The notes: generated by a model from the letters alone, not told the origin. DNA of 64,000 nucleotides from Rufibacter roseus (GCF_001647285.1 NZ_LRML01000007.1:1-64000); one strand, 5' to 3'. Shown: positions 24,891 to 35,182, counted from the first letter of the stretch. Numbers and translations: made by a program.

Positions 24891-27800
24891 TTAAAAATCA
24901 ATTCCTAGGTTGAAAGAGTAGATTGGGGTGATGGGATAGCGGCCGGTGTCAACCCCAATCGGCGCATCATTGTTTTCAACGTTAGGACCAACATAAGAAC
25001 CTACTTCAGGGTCGTAACCGGTGTATTTTGTAAAAGTATAAAGGTTTTGAGCACTCACTCCCACTCTAACTGCCTTCAAAATGTTTTGTCTCGAAACTAG
25101 GGTTGCAGGTAAAGTATAGTTCAATGAAATGTTCTTGATTCTCACAAATGAACCGTCTTCTACATACTTGGTGGTGTGGCGGGCAAAGTTCTTGTTTACA
25201 TCTCCACCAGAAAGCCTTGGAACTGTTGTACCTGGATTTTCCAACACACCTTCTGAGTTAACACGGGCATAGTCCATTACTTCTCTTAACATGTTCCGCC
25301 CGAGGTTGATGTTATTAGGATCTGAATTACGGAAACGTACATAGTTGTAAACATCGTTCCCGAAGGTTCCGGTGATAAGCACACTCAGATTAAATCCTTT
25401 GTAAGAGAAATCATTTGTGAAGCCACCGAAATACTTAGGCCATGGGCTACCAATCTTGGTCATGTCCTGCTCGTTGATAATGCCATCACCATTCAGGTCA
25501 CGGAACTTCACATCTCCAACCCATATGCTATTTTCTCCGACCGGAAATGGATTCCCCTGGCTATCAGCAGGACGGGCACTAGCCTGAACTTCTTCTACCG
25601 TTTGGAAAACTCCTTCTTCAATGTAGCCATAGAAGAACCAAGGAGACTCACCAACTACTGTTCTCTGTGACCAAAGTGGTTGGATGTACCAATCTGGCGC
25701 GTTACGGGCAACTACACTTGTTTCAGTGTAAAGTTTAGTAACCTCAGCTTTAAAGTGGGAGAAGTTTAGGTTTGATGACCATTTGAATTTGCCATTATCT
25801 ACGTTGATGGTGTTGATCATGAAGCTCCAACCTTTGTTTTGAAGCGCACCGAAGTTAACAAGAGGAGCCTGAACAGAACCACTACCAGTAGAACCCATAT
25901 ACCAAGGAAGTGAGCTTCTAACGATTACGTTGTCTGTGTTCTTTACATAGTAATCAGCTTCAATTTGAACGCGGTTCTCAAATAAACCAAGGTTGATACC
26001 TACGTTGTTGGTTAGTGTTTCTTCCCATTGGAAATTCGGGTTTGGATAATTGGCAGCAAGGAAACCAGATCCCCACTCAGTAGGGTATTGTTGAAGCCTT
26101 GCATAAATATTACCGCCTGAGCCTTGGCTTCCGGTCAAACCAGTTTCAAAACGCAGTCTTAAGTCGCTAACAACCGGAACAGAAAAGAAGGGTTCTTCTG
26201 AAACGCGCCAAGCTGCAGACACTGAAGGGAAATACCCCCATTTGTTGCCAGAACCAAAGTTTGCTGAACCATCAGCACGAAGCGCGGCTTGAAGAATGTA
26301 ACGGTCTCCGAAATTATAGTTAATCCTACCTAAATAAGACTCCATTGCCCAGTCACCTTGTCCACCACCCGTTCTTTGGTTAGCATTTTGCTCTCCAGCG
26401 TTGATGTCAATAATCTGGTTAGTGTTGAATCCGCTTCTACCAAGGGTTGTATTTTGCCATCTTGAAGCCTGTGCTTCATGAGTGGCCATAACTGTTAAAC
26501 TATGTTTACCAAATTGTCTGGAGTACTGTAACAATTGATTCCAGTTCCAATAGGTATTGGTCTCGTTTCTGTTATCTAAGCGGGCAATGGTGTTACGCTG
26601 GTAACCGAAAGTATACGTAGGTAAAAAGGTAGTACCAAACCCAGTACCATAATCAGCATTGAAAGCAGTACGGAATTCTAAGCCTTTAGCCAAATTAACA
26701 GTGGCATTCAAGCCACCTAGAATTCGGCGTCTCACCATATCATTGGTGATGATATTAGCTAAGCCTATTGGGTTAGCTGGCGTAAAACGTTCGGCCTCAG
26801 AAACACTTCCGTCTGGGTTTAGTCTTGGCTCTCCACCGCCATAGGTTCCATCCAGGTTTCTTACCGGAATGGCAGGTGATAATTGAATGGCATTATTGAT
26901 AATATCCCACTGTGTGGTAGAGATTTGTTCATTGGTTTGGGCAAAGTTGATGTTTGCACCTAGATTAAGCCATTTTCTTGCTTTACTGTCTAGGTTCAAC
27001 CGTACTGAGGCACGATCAAATCCTGAGCCTACTGCCACACCTTGCTGATCTAAATACTCACCTGATAAATAGAAGCGGGTATTCTCACTTCCCCCGCTCA
27101 GGCTCAGCTGGTGTTTTTGCATAGGGGCATTGTTGAATAATTCACGCTGCCAGTGTGTTCCTTCACCTAATATTGTAGGATCTAAGAAATCCTCACGGAT
27201 ATTGCCACCCGCAAGAGCTTTATACTCATTATCTAGTTGGGCAAATTCCCGCAAATTCATTACGTCCAGTGATTTAGGCGGAGTCTGCACACTGGTAAGA
27301 AAAGCATAATTCACTCTTACATCACCGGATTTACCTCTTTTGGTTGTGATCAAAACTACCCCATTGGTACCACGCGAACCATATATAGCAGTGGCGGAAG
27401 GACCCTGCAAAATATCCATGGTTTCTATATCAGCTGGGTTCAAAGAAGCCAATGGGTTCACACCTGAAGTAGAATTAGAACCTTGAATCTGCACACCATC
27501 TATCACATATAAAGGCTCGTTAGATCCGTTGATGGAGTTAATACCTCTGATATTTACTGAAATACCACCACCTGGAGCGCCTGTGTTCTGGGTAACGTAA
27601 ACACCAGGTGCACGGCCCTGAATGGCTTGTTCAACAGTAGTGTTAACAGTTCTTTCTATGCTTCTTGCATCAATAGTAGTTTGGGCAGAAGGCACATCGC
27701 TTGCTCTAAGCTCGCCATAACCCGTTACCACTACTTCATTTAGCACTTCTGCATCTTCTCTCAGGCTTATATTAATAGAGTTTCTAGTGCCTACCGCTAC

Positions 27801-28115
27801 TTCTTGGTTCTGGTAACCAATAAAAGAAACAACCAGCACGTCATTGCTGCCGGCCTGTAAAGAGTAGTTTCCATTCACATCGGTAGCAGCACCATTTGTA
27901 GTGCCTTTCACTACCACACTCACACCTGGCATAGGAGAATTATCCGAGGCAGATGTTACTTTACCAGTAATTGTTCTTTTGGCATCTTGTGCCAAGCCAT
28001 CAAACGTCTGAAGCAAAACGGCCAGAAGAATGGCTAGCATTCTCCAGCCTGCCCTTGACGTAAAGACAGAGTTACTTTTCTGGTAATTTTTCTCTGGGTA
28101 AAAGTTTTTTGTCAT
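24891..28115 (-). CDS. SusC/RagA-family TonB-linked outer-membrane transporter
   Basis: The 1074-residue TonB-dependent transporter has a signal peptide (about residues 25-43, ending GLAQ), a carboxypeptidase-D-like regulatory domain about 46-125 (ITGKVTSASDNSPMPGVSVVVKGT), the TonB-box region LNEVVVTGYGE, a plug domain about 135-255 (VRVTQN-type GAPGGGISVNIRGINS, YGSRGTNGVVLITTKRG) and a large beta-barrel to the C-terminus. It imports glycan fragments across the outer membrane with energy from TonB-ExbBD. It is the first gene of the susC-susD-sgbp-sgbp unit. A 1.2-kb gene-free AT-rich stretch precedes it; no anti-sigma/ECF or hybrid two-component regulator is adjacent. Confidence 0.94.
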   Translation of the reverse strand: MTKNFYPEKNYQKSNSVFTSRAGWRMLAILLAVLLQTFDGLAQDAKRTITGKVTSASDNSPMPGVSVVVKGTTNGAATDVNGNYSLQAGSNDVLVVSFIGYQNQEVAVGTRNSINISLREDAEVLNEVVVTGYGELRASDVPSAQTTIDARSIERTVNTTVEQAIQGRAPGVYVTQNTGAPGGGISVNIRGINSINGSNEPLYVIDGVQIQGSNSTSGVNPLASLNPADIETMDILQGPSATAIYGSRGTNGVVLITTKRGKSGDVRVNYAFLTSVQTPPKSLDVMNLREFAQLDNEYKALAGGNIREDFLDPTILGEGTHWQRELFNNAPMQKHQLSLSGGSENTRFYLSGEYLDQQGVAVGSGFDRASVRLNLDSKARKWLNLGANINFAQTNEQISTTQWDIINNAIQLSPAIPVRNLDGTYGGGEPRLNPDGSVSEAERFTPANPIGLANIITNDMVRRRILGGLNATVNLAKGLEFRTAFNADYGTGFGTTFLPTYTFGYQRNTIARLDNRNETNTYWNWNQLLQYSRQFGKHSLTVMATHEAQASRWQNTTLGRSGFNTNQIIDINAGEQNANQRTGGGQGDWAMESYLGRINYNFGDRYILQAALRADGSANFGSGNKWGYFPSVSAAWRVSEEPFFSVPVVSDLRLRFETGLTGSQGSGGNIYARLQQYPTEWGSGFLAANYPNPNFQWEETLTNNVGINLGLFENRVQIEADYYVKNTDNVIVRSSLPWYMGSTGSGSVQAPLVNFGALQNKGWSFMINTINVDNGKFKWSSNLNFSHFKAEVTKLYTETSVVARNAPDWYIQPLWSQRTVVGESPWFFYGYIEEGVFQTVEEVQASARPADSQGNPFPVGENSIWVGDVKFRDLNGDGIINEQDMTKIGSPWPKYFGGFTNDFSYKGFNLSVLITGTFGNDVYNYVRFRNSDPNNINLGRNMLREVMDYARVNSEGVLENPGTTVPRLSGGDVNKNFARHTTKYVEDGSFVRIKNISLNYTLPATLVSRQNILKAVRVGVSAQNLYTFTKYTGYDPEVGSYVGPNVENNDAPIGVDTGRYPITPIYSFNLGIDF

Positions 28116-29344
28116 ATGGTAATTCAGATTAGGTAGTAAACTTTATTGTGAAAATGCACTCATTAAAACCATTGATGCTTTTAGTCTTTATCTTTAGAAT
28201 TTTTTTATTACAACTGTTTCCTTTAAGAAAAAAAGGTAGTCTAAAAAACATCACTTTAATCTATTTAAGCACTCATCAAAAAAAGTAATTTTCAGTAATA
28301 GCGTATTGGTGTATCTGTGGGCAGTATCATAAGATGAGATCTTAGTCAAATCTTTAGAACATAAAATCTTCAGCACCCTCCTTTCTCTTAGTTATCATGT
28401 CAGATTGATTTAAAACTTTAAAGGTATCGTAAATGTAATTTGAAGAATTCTAAATCATGGGTACACATTGTTTCAAACCTGATGCGGATATGTTAACATT
28501 TAACCCAAAAAAATGCTTTTCTATCAAGTATCAGCAATTTGTGTAGGTTTCAACCCTTAGCTCTCTGCCTATCTAAGGTCTCTTCTCCATCTGTCATCTG
28601 CTCATTTGCCCTTTCCTGTCTGCACTTGATCCTTCTTATTCTAAAATGGTAAAATGATTATCTATTAATCAATAAATAAGATCGCTTTTTATTTTCTGTT
28701 ACCCGCTAATTTATCTCAACTACAACAGCAGAAATAATCGAAATAAACCTTGATAATTTCTGCGTTTGAGGTTAATAACTGGCTTAATAGGTAGTTATGA
28801 AAGACACTTAATAATTATTATGAACCTATACAACCAACTTAAGTGGCTTTGCAACCTGTAATATTTATTGGTGCGTTTTTGGCATAGACAAAGCCAAAAA
28901 CATTTCCCAATGAAATATGATTATGTGATTTAGTATAACTAAGAGATAAGGAGAAAATAATGGCTGCCCATCCTCTATTTAACAACAAAGCATCGTCTTT
29001 GCCCTCTTCTTTTTCTTAGCTAGGTGAAATATATCAAAATATATGTGTCAATCCAACACTAAATGAAAATATTTTAAACTTCAGGGTTAATCAAGCTGAT
29101 TTATTACCACTTTGTTACGACATTCATTCATTCCTCAATGCTCACGCAGGCATTATCTTTTGAAATCATCCCTATTAAACCCTTCAATTCAATAAAGCTT
29201 TCTTAAAATAATTAAAAAGAAGAAATAATTAACATATTAAATAACAGAAGAATCAGAATTTTAGAGCTTATAGTTGGTAATATTAAATTTTAGAGGAAGA
29301 AGCTTTTTGAAAACAGAAATTAGTGAGAGCAGAATAAATAAAGG
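28116..29344. other. 1.2-kb AT-rich region without genes upstream of susC
   Basis: No frame of useful length on either strand. It contains a hairpin with GTTTTTGGC and GCCAAAAAC arms (28875-28901) and many A- and T-runs. I could not find a TANNTTTG promoter for susC by eye. Unusually long for this window; it may hold distant operators or a small RNA. Confidence 0.5.
28874..28901. repeat. short stem-loop related to the palindrome family
   Basis: GTTTTTGGC and GCCAAAAAC pair around a nine-base loop. It resembles the outer arms of the palindrome family but lacks the double core. Confidence 0.45.
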
Positions 29345-30301
29345 CTATTTCTTCCTGCTCATCACTTTCTGCACCGCCTGTATGATATGTTCGTCATCAA
29401 GGCCATACTTCTTCATGAGCTGCTCAGGGGTTCCGCTCTCCCCGAAGGAGTCGTTCACGGCCACATATTCCATGGGCACGGGAGTATTCTTCACCAGCAG
29501 CTGCGCGATGCTGTCGCCCAGTCCGCCCAAGCGGTTATGCTCCTCAGCACTCACTACGCATCCGGTCTTAGCCACAGACTTCAACACCGCCTCTTCATCT
29601 AAAGGCTTGATAGTATGAATGTTAATTATTTCGGCAGAAATACCCATCTCGGCAAGCTTCTCACCCGCCTTTATGGCTTCCCATACCAGGTGGCCAGTAG
29701 CGAAAATGCTCACGTCCGTTCCCTCGTTCACCATCCAGGCTTTACCTATGATGAACTCCTGGTCCGCGTCTGTGAAAATGGGAAGCACCGGGCGACCAAA
29801 CCTCAGATACACCGGCCCGTGGTGTTCGGCAATGGCAATGGTAGCGGCTTTGGTTTGATTGTAGTCACAGGGGTTAATGACGGTCATGCCAGGCAGCATC
29901 TTCATCATGCCTATGTCTTCCAAGATTTGGTGAGTAGCCCCGTCCTCTCCCAGCGTAAGGCCGGCATGGGAGGCGCATATCTTCACATTCTTGTCTGAGT
30001 AAGCGATGGATTGACGGATTTGATCATATACCCTGCCAGTGGAAAAGTTGGCGAAGGTGCCCGTGAAGGGAATCTTCCCCCCTATGGTCATGCCCGCTGC
30101 TATGCCCATCATGTTAGCCTCGGCTATACCCACCTGTACAAATCTTTCCGGGAATTCCTTGATAAAATCGCCCATCTTAAGTGAACCTACCAGGTCGGCG
30201 CAGAGGGCTACTACATCTTTGTTTCTCCTGCCGGCCTCTACCAGTCCAGCACCGAAACCGGAACGCGTGTCTTTCTTTTCAGTGTATGTGTATTTCTTCA
30301 T
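29345..30301 (-). CDS. transketolase, C-terminal subunit
   Basis: The 318-residue protein corresponds to the pyrimidine-binding and C-terminal domains of transketolase. The glutamate that activates thiamine diphosphate lies in FVQVGIAEANMMGIAAGM, and FTGTFANF and CASHAGLTLGEDGATHQILED are typical. ATG 30301 (MKKYTYTEKKD) is preferred over 30349, whose extra 16 residues are unlike the family. It must pair with the N-terminal subunit at 32463-33317 to make a working enzyme; both are on the minus strand but separated by an acetylesterase gene. Xylulose 5-phosphate made by XylB is its substrate, explaining why it sits in a xylan locus. Confidence 0.92.
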   Translation of the reverse strand: MKKYTYTEKKDTRSGFGAGLVEAGRRNKDVVALCADLVGSLKMGDFIKEFPERFVQVGIAEANMMGIAAGMTIGGKIPFTGTFANFSTGRVYDQIRQSIAYSDKNVKICASHAGLTLGEDGATHQILEDIGMMKMLPGMTVINPCDYNQTKAATIAIAEHHGPVYLRFGRPVLPIFTDADQEFIIGKAWMVNEGTDVSIFATGHLVWEAIKAGEKLAEMGISAEIINIHTIKPLDEEAVLKSVAKTGCVVSAEEHNRLGGLGDSIAQLLVKNTPVPMEYVAVNDSFGESGTPEQLMKKYGLDDEHIIQAVQKVMSRKK

Positions 30302-30356
30302 GAGTTTTTTTTTATTAGTTAACATAATAAATAAGACGCTGACTAACACTTCTTGC

Positions 30357-30391
30357 TTTGGCCCTGTTTTTAAAAAATGAGCCCCAAAAAC
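30357..30391. repeat. long intergenic palindrome (family member)
   Basis: TTTGGCCCTGTTTTT pairs with AAAAAATGAGCCCCAAA. It lies in the gap between the acetylesterase and transketolase C-half genes. Confidence 0.7.
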
Positions 30392-30430
30392 ACATCAGTA
30401 GCCACTGGAAAAAATAATGCTCTGTCCTTC

Positions 30431-32374
30431 CTATTTCTTGGATGACCCTGAAGCTTTTATTTCAAAAGGCGAAGCGGGCAAACCTTCCTTGTTGTAGAGG
30501 TTGGCTCCCTCTGGGTTGTCTGCCCAACCGTAGCGTACTACCTCTGGGTTCGGCACCTCTTCACTCCACACCACTACCTGATTTCCTTTTATCTCAGCCT
30601 TTGCCCAAACAAACTTTTTATCTTTCCCCGCCACGGCAAAGTGCGTGAGCGGCTTTGCACCTTTGGCATCTAACCCACTGCCCGTGCTGGTGAAGGTGAG
30701 CGTTATTTTATTCCCCTGACGCTGCGCAGATTTAACTTCAGGTCCTGATGCGACAACATTTTTTTCTCCGTAGGCCAGTTTGCGCGCCAACAAGGCCAGG
30801 CGTTGCCCAACTTCCATCTTGCTTTCGGGGTGTATGTCGTTCCACTCTCCCAGGTCTATAGCCACTGCCATACCAGTATTAGGCACTTGTAGGGTTTCTA
30901 ACTGGGCTTGCCTTAACTGGGCCCAGCCGCTTTGGGTAGGCACCTCTTTGGCTTCCATAAAATTGGCCAGCTGCACGAACAGGAACGGAAACTCCCCCTG
31001 CCCCCAACGGGTGCGCCAATCTTTGATCAAGGTTTTCATGAGTGCGGTGTACTCGCCCGGATTCCTCACGTTAGATTCTCCCTGATACCAAATCACACCT
31101 TTGATGGCGTAATTGGTCAATGGGGCAATCATAGCATTGTATAAACCAATAGGCTTCCATCTCACAAAGGTTTGGCTAGGCAAAGAGGGCATCTCGGCCC
31201 CTAGTTTATATTGCCAGGCGCCTTTTAGGTCTATCTTTTGGTCTCCAACCGTTAACTCGTAGGGTTTATCGGGTACAAATCCGCCTTGACCGCCGTTGCT
31301 GATTACCCGCACCATCAACACATTTTTTCCTTCCCGCAGCACGTTGGCGGGAACCTGATAGCGTCTTGGAGGATACTGGTAACTTGTGGTGCCTACAAAC
31401 TTTCCGTTCAGAAACACTGAGTCTGCGTCTACAATTCTTCCCAGCTCCAGTTTGGCAGGCTTTCCGGAAAGCTCTTTGGGTATTTGGATTTCTTTCCTAA
31501 ACCAAACGGCTCCGTTTACCTGCCCTAGTTTTTCGTCTGCCCAGTAGCCCGGCAATTGCATGGTCATCCAGTCTACTGCGTTTACCTGTCCTGTAGACCA
31601 TTTCTGGCGAAGCCCTATATCTTTCTGGCTCAACTGACTGTACCAGCGGCGTTGCACTTGCTGGTCGTGCGCCTCAATGCTGTCTATCAGTTCCTGTGCT
31701 TTAAATTTCTGCGCCTCCTGGTAGTACTCCGGGAACTGCTTGATGGCTTCTTCGCTTATCCAAGCCTCAGCGGGCGAACCACCTAAGGCCGAATTGATTA
31801 ACCCAATGGGCACTTTGTATTTAGCGAAAAGGTCTCTGGCAAAGAAGAAGGACACCGCTGAAAATTCAGATAAATTCTCTGGAGTAGCTGCTTTCCAGGC
31901 ACCTCCACCCAAATCCGGCTGCGGGGCATTGAAATTGTAGGTATCCGGCACCGTGAACTGCCGAATCTTAGGGTTGTTGGTCTGCGCCAGAATAGAGGCA
32001 TATTTCTCCTGCACTCTGCCCAACGTCAGCTCCATGTTTGATTGGCCGCTGCACAGCCACACGTCACCGAACAAAACGTCTTGTACCTTCACCTCATTCT
32101 TCCCCTTGAAAGTCAATTCAAAAGGTCCGCCGGCAGGCTGGGCTGGCAATTGCATGGCCCATTTACCGTTTTTGTCGGCTGTAGCCTCGAACTGCTTTTT
32201 CTGAAAAGTAAGCGCCACTTTTTCACCTGCCGATGCCCAACCCCAGAGCGTAGCAGGCTTGTCTCGCTGCAACACCATGCCGTTGCTTACCAACCTGGGC
32301 AGTTTAATTTGCCCAATGGAAGGGAAGCCAACGAACAAACAGACTAAAAGAAGAAGAAATCGGGTAAACTGCAT
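30431..32374 (-). CDS. sialate O-acetylesterase-type carbohydrate esterase
   Basis: The 647-residue exported esterase has a signal peptide (cleavage after SIGQ, residue 22) and an SGNH/SASA-type catalytic domain with the nucleophile S112 in CSGQSNMEL, WYQGESN in the oxyanion region and Asp/His in WNDIHPESK. A jelly-roll insertion in the middle (VNGAVWFRKEIQIP ... DSVFLNGKFVGTTSY) resembles the sugar-binding domain of GH2 enzymes. In a xylan locus the likely substrate is acetylated xylan or xylo-oligosaccharide, not sialic acid. The gene separates the two transketolase halves, with a palindrome in both flanking gaps. Confidence 0.87.
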   Translation of the reverse strand: MQFTRFLLLLVCLFVGFPSIGQIKLPRLVSNGMVLQRDKPATLWGWASAGEKVALTFQKKQFEATADKNGKWAMQLPAQPAGGPFELTFKGKNEVKVQDVLFGDVWLCSGQSNMELTLGRVQEKYASILAQTNNPKIRQFTVPDTYNFNAPQPDLGGGAWKAATPENLSEFSAVSFFFARDLFAKYKVPIGLINSALGGSPAEAWISEEAIKQFPEYYQEAQKFKAQELIDSIEAHDQQVQRRWYSQLSQKDIGLRQKWSTGQVNAVDWMTMQLPGYWADEKLGQVNGAVWFRKEIQIPKELSGKPAKLELGRIVDADSVFLNGKFVGTTSYQYPPRRYQVPANVLREGKNVLMVRVISNGGQGGFVPDKPYELTVGDQKIDLKGAWQYKLGAEMPSLPSQTFVRWKPIGLYNAMIAPLTNYAIKGVIWYQGESNVRNPGEYTALMKTLIKDWRTRWGQGEFPFLFVQLANFMEAKEVPTQSGWAQLRQAQLETLQVPNTGMAVAIDLGEWNDIHPESKMEVGQRLALLARKLAYGEKNVVASGPEVKSAQRQGNKITLTFTSTGSGLDAKGAKPLTHFAVAGKDKKFVWAKAEIKGNQVVVWSEEVPNPEVVRYGWADNPEGANLYNKEGLPASPFEIKASGSSKK

Positions 32375-32416
32375 TTTTAAGCTAGTGATTTGATTTTTTA
32401 TAGACGAGACTAAGGC

Positions 32417-32456
32417 TTAGTTTTGGAGATGTTTTTCGAAAAGTAGCCCCAAAACG
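32417..32456. repeat. long intergenic palindrome (family member)
   Basis: TTTTGGAGATGTTTTT is followed by AAAAGTAGCCCCAAAA. It lies in the gap between the transketolase N-half and acetylesterase genes. Confidence 0.7.
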
Positions 32457-32462
32457 CAGCTG

Positions 32463-33317
32463 TTAGTAATCCTGCAACGGAGACTCAAGCTGCGCCAACG
32501 CTTTCTCCAGCTGCTCATCGTTCGGTGCTACTCCGTGCCATTTATGCGACCCCATCATGAAATCTACGCCGTGCCCCATATTGGTTTGCATGAGAATCAT
32601 GATAGGCTTACCATTGAAAGCTTTTTCCTTGGCCTGCTCCAGCACACGAATCACTTCCTGCAGGTCATTGCCGTTCATATCCAGCACTTCCCAACCAAAC
32701 GCCTCCCACTTGGCGCGCAGGTTACCCAGCGCCAAAACCTGATCTGTGGGACCGTCTATCTGCTGGCCGTTCACGTCTATGGCTGAGACGAGGTTGTCTA
32801 CCTTGTTGTGCGGAGCGAAAAGCGCCGCCTCCCAAATCTGACCTTCCTGCAGCTCACCGTCGCCGTGCAGGGAGAAGACCAAGCCTGTGTCGCCGTTTAG
32901 CTTTTTTGTGAGCGCAGCCCCAATGGCCACCGACATCCCCTGCCCCAGAGATCCGGAGGCAATACGTATCCCTGGCAACCCCTCGTGGGTGGTGGGGTGT
33001 CCCTGCAGACGGGAATCCAGCTTCCGGAAAGTCTTCAGCTCGCTCACGTCAAAATATCCGGCCCGGGCCAGCACGCTGTACCAAACCGGTGAAATATGTC
33101 CGTTGGAGAGAAAGAAAAGGTCTTCCCCCTCACCGTTCATGTTAAAGTCTTTGCTGCGGTTCATGATGCGGAAGTACAGCGCCACCAGGTAATCGGTGCA
33201 GCCCAATGACCCGCCAGGGTGCCCCGACTGGCAACCATGTACCATGCGCAGAATGTCGCGCCGAACTTGAGTGGCAATCTGTTGCAGTTCCTCTATGGTT
33301 TTAGTTTCTTGTTTCAT
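32463..33317 (-). CDS. transketolase, N-terminal subunit
   Basis: The 284-residue protein corresponds to the diphosphate-binding domain of transketolase. The thiamine-diphosphate/Mg motif begins at GDGELQEGQIWEAA and ends with the Asp/Asn pair in SAIDVNGQQIDG. SGHPGGSLGCTDYLVALYF near the N-terminus and GSLGQGMSVAIGAAL are also diagnostic. It needs the C-terminal subunit encoded at 29345-30301. Two-gene transketolases are known from many Bacteroidota and archaea, but the halves are usually adjacent. It lies between the frameshifted GH43 gene and the esterase. Confidence 0.92.
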   Translation of the reverse strand: MKQETKTIEELQQIATQVRRDILRMVHGCQSGHPGGSLGCTDYLVALYFRIMNRSKDFNMNGEGEDLFFLSNGHISPVWYSVLARAGYFDVSELKTFRKLDSRLQGHPTTHEGLPGIRIASGSLGQGMSVAIGAALTKKLNGDTGLVFSLHGDGELQEGQIWEAALFAPHNKVDNLVSAIDVNGQQIDGPTDQVLALGNLRAKWEAFGWEVLDMNGNDLQEVIRVLEQAKEKAFNGKPIMILMQTNMGHGVDFMMGSHKWHGVAPNDEQLEKALAQLESPLQDY

Positions 33318-33370
33318 TTATATAAGAGTATATGAGAGACGAAGCGTTGGTTGATGTCACTGGCAGGCCA

Positions 33371-33414
33371 CCTGTTTTCCGGCTTGAATTTTTAAAAATC
33401 AGCCGGAAAACAGG
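33371..33414. repeat. long intergenic palindrome (family member)
   Basis: CCTGTTTTCCGGCTTGA and TCAGCCGGAAAACAGG pair almost fully. CCGG replaces the family's AGGCC on both arms, a compensatory change. It lies between the GH43 and transketolase N-half genes. Confidence 0.85.
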
Positions 33415-33427
33415 ACAAATTCATACG

Positions 33428-35144
33428 TTATTTTGCCGCAGTTTCATTGAAAACAGCGTCATTCCCCTTGTAGTGGAACCAATCAAAAACAGCTTTATTG
33501 GAAGACGGCTTTCCGTTAGAAGTGGCGTACATTCCTAGCACCACCCCCACAAAACCACCTGCGGTGCGGGTGCTTAGGTAGGTGCCGTCCACTTTTTCTT
33601 TTAGCAGTTTCCAGTCGTCCTTCTTTGTAGCATAGTAAAAAGAATAGTTGCTGCCGTCAAACTCCACCTTCAGCAGAATAGGCTTTTTAGATTCTTTCTT
33701 TGAAAGTGCTGCCTGAGCCAGCACCGTATTATCCGGCTTGCGCAGCTGTACTACTGGGTTACCGTCCTTTACCGTTTTGCCTATCGCGTAGTAATGGGTA
33801 TCATTCTGGAATGCCACCAGTCCGGCAAATTCATTCTCCTTTTGTGGTATGAACCCAAGTTGGGTGCTGGCGCTGCCGCGTATATGCTGCTGACGTCTGG
33901 CTATAAACGAGGGGTTCACTTTTTCAGCAAAGCTTTCAGGCCGCACATCTAAAACCAATTTTCCGGAGTTCAGGCTGTACCAAGAGGAGCGCGGCGTGCG
34001 CAACTGCAACCAATACATGGGCAGAGTAGAGGCATTGAACTCCTCCTGAAACTCAAAATTTCCGGTCAGCGGGAATTCTGGTTTCGGCTGCGCCGGAAGA
34101 TTTGGTTTTGGGTACGAATACTGCACCAGGTCATGCTCCGCATTTATGACTGGCCAGCCATCTTTCCAGGTGACCGGAGCCAGAAACGTTTCGCGGCCAG
34201 TGTTGTAATAATCCTGCGGACTGTCATACGGACGAGTGGCTAGAAATATAGCCCACCATTCTCCGTTCTGGGTTTGCACCAAGTCAGCGTGCCCGGTGGC
34301 CCGAAACGGGGTTGGGGCGGGAATTTGGCAAATGGCGCTGGGTTAGGATAGGGTTCTTCTCGTACGGTTCATAAGGTCCCGCCACGTTTTTGCTGCGCAA
34401 AATTACTTCTGAGTGATGGACGCTGGTACCGCCTTCGGCGGCCATGAGGTAGTAGAAACCGTTTACCTTGTAGATGTGCGGCCCTTCAATCCAGACGGGC
34501 TTTTTAGAAAAGTCTACGCCACCGTTCACCAGCAGGTGCTGTGGCCCTACCGTTTTAAAGTTTCTCAGGTCAAACTCGAACATCCGGAGGGTACGGTGAC
34601 CATCATATTCAGGTTTGTTGTTGGGGGCATCAGCATTATAGATGATGTAGGATTTCCCGTCTTCGTCATGGAAGAGCGATGGGTCAATGCCGTTCACATT
34701 AGGCAACCAGTGCGGGTTTGACCATGGCCCTGCCGGATTGCTGGCTGTGACCACAAAATTACCGCCGTTCTTGATGAGGGTGGTCACCATATAAAAGATG
34801 CCGTCTTTGTAAGAGATGGTAGGTGCGAAAATGCCCTCAGAAACATTATGTCCGTCTAGGTTCAGTTGCTCCGGCCTGTCCAGAATATTGCCAATCTGTT
34901 TCCAGTTCACAAGATCTTTGCTGTGGAAGATGGGCACGCCTGGGAAATAGGCAAACGTAGAATGGATCATGTAGTAATCTTCCCCCACCCGCAAGATGCT
35001 TGGGTCTGGGTAAAATCCCGGAAAAATAGGGTTCTGGAAAGTCTGCTTTTCTTGCGCCATTACCGGCATACTAAAGAAAGAAGCACAAAAGCCTACCAAC
35101 AGCGCCAGTAATGTTTGCTTAAATATTTGTAGGTATTTAGTCAT
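33428..35144 (-). pseudogene. GH43 beta-xylosidase/arabinofuranosidase interrupted by a single-base frameshift
   Basis: Two minus-strand frames (35144-34284 and 34282-33428) together encode a complete ~570-residue GH43 enzyme: signal peptide (MPVMAQ), the five-bladed catalytic domain with FPGFYPDPSILRVGEDYYM (catalytic base Asp), NGIDPSLFHDEDG and KPVWIEGPHIYK (acid Glu), then a concanavalin-like C-terminal sandwich (FEFQEEFNASTLPMYWLQLRTP onward). The first frame ends ...RPNPVSGHRAR-stop. Removing one base from the CCC run at 34300-34302 restores NPVSATGHADLVQTQNGEWW, the normal family sequence. Everything else is intact, so this is a very recent mutation, a sequencing error in a short G/C run, or a programmed shift. 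It would release xylose or arabinose side groups. Confidence 0.85.
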
Positions 35145-35182
35145 GCACTTTTTATAATTTTTATGGAACAACATTCATTCTC

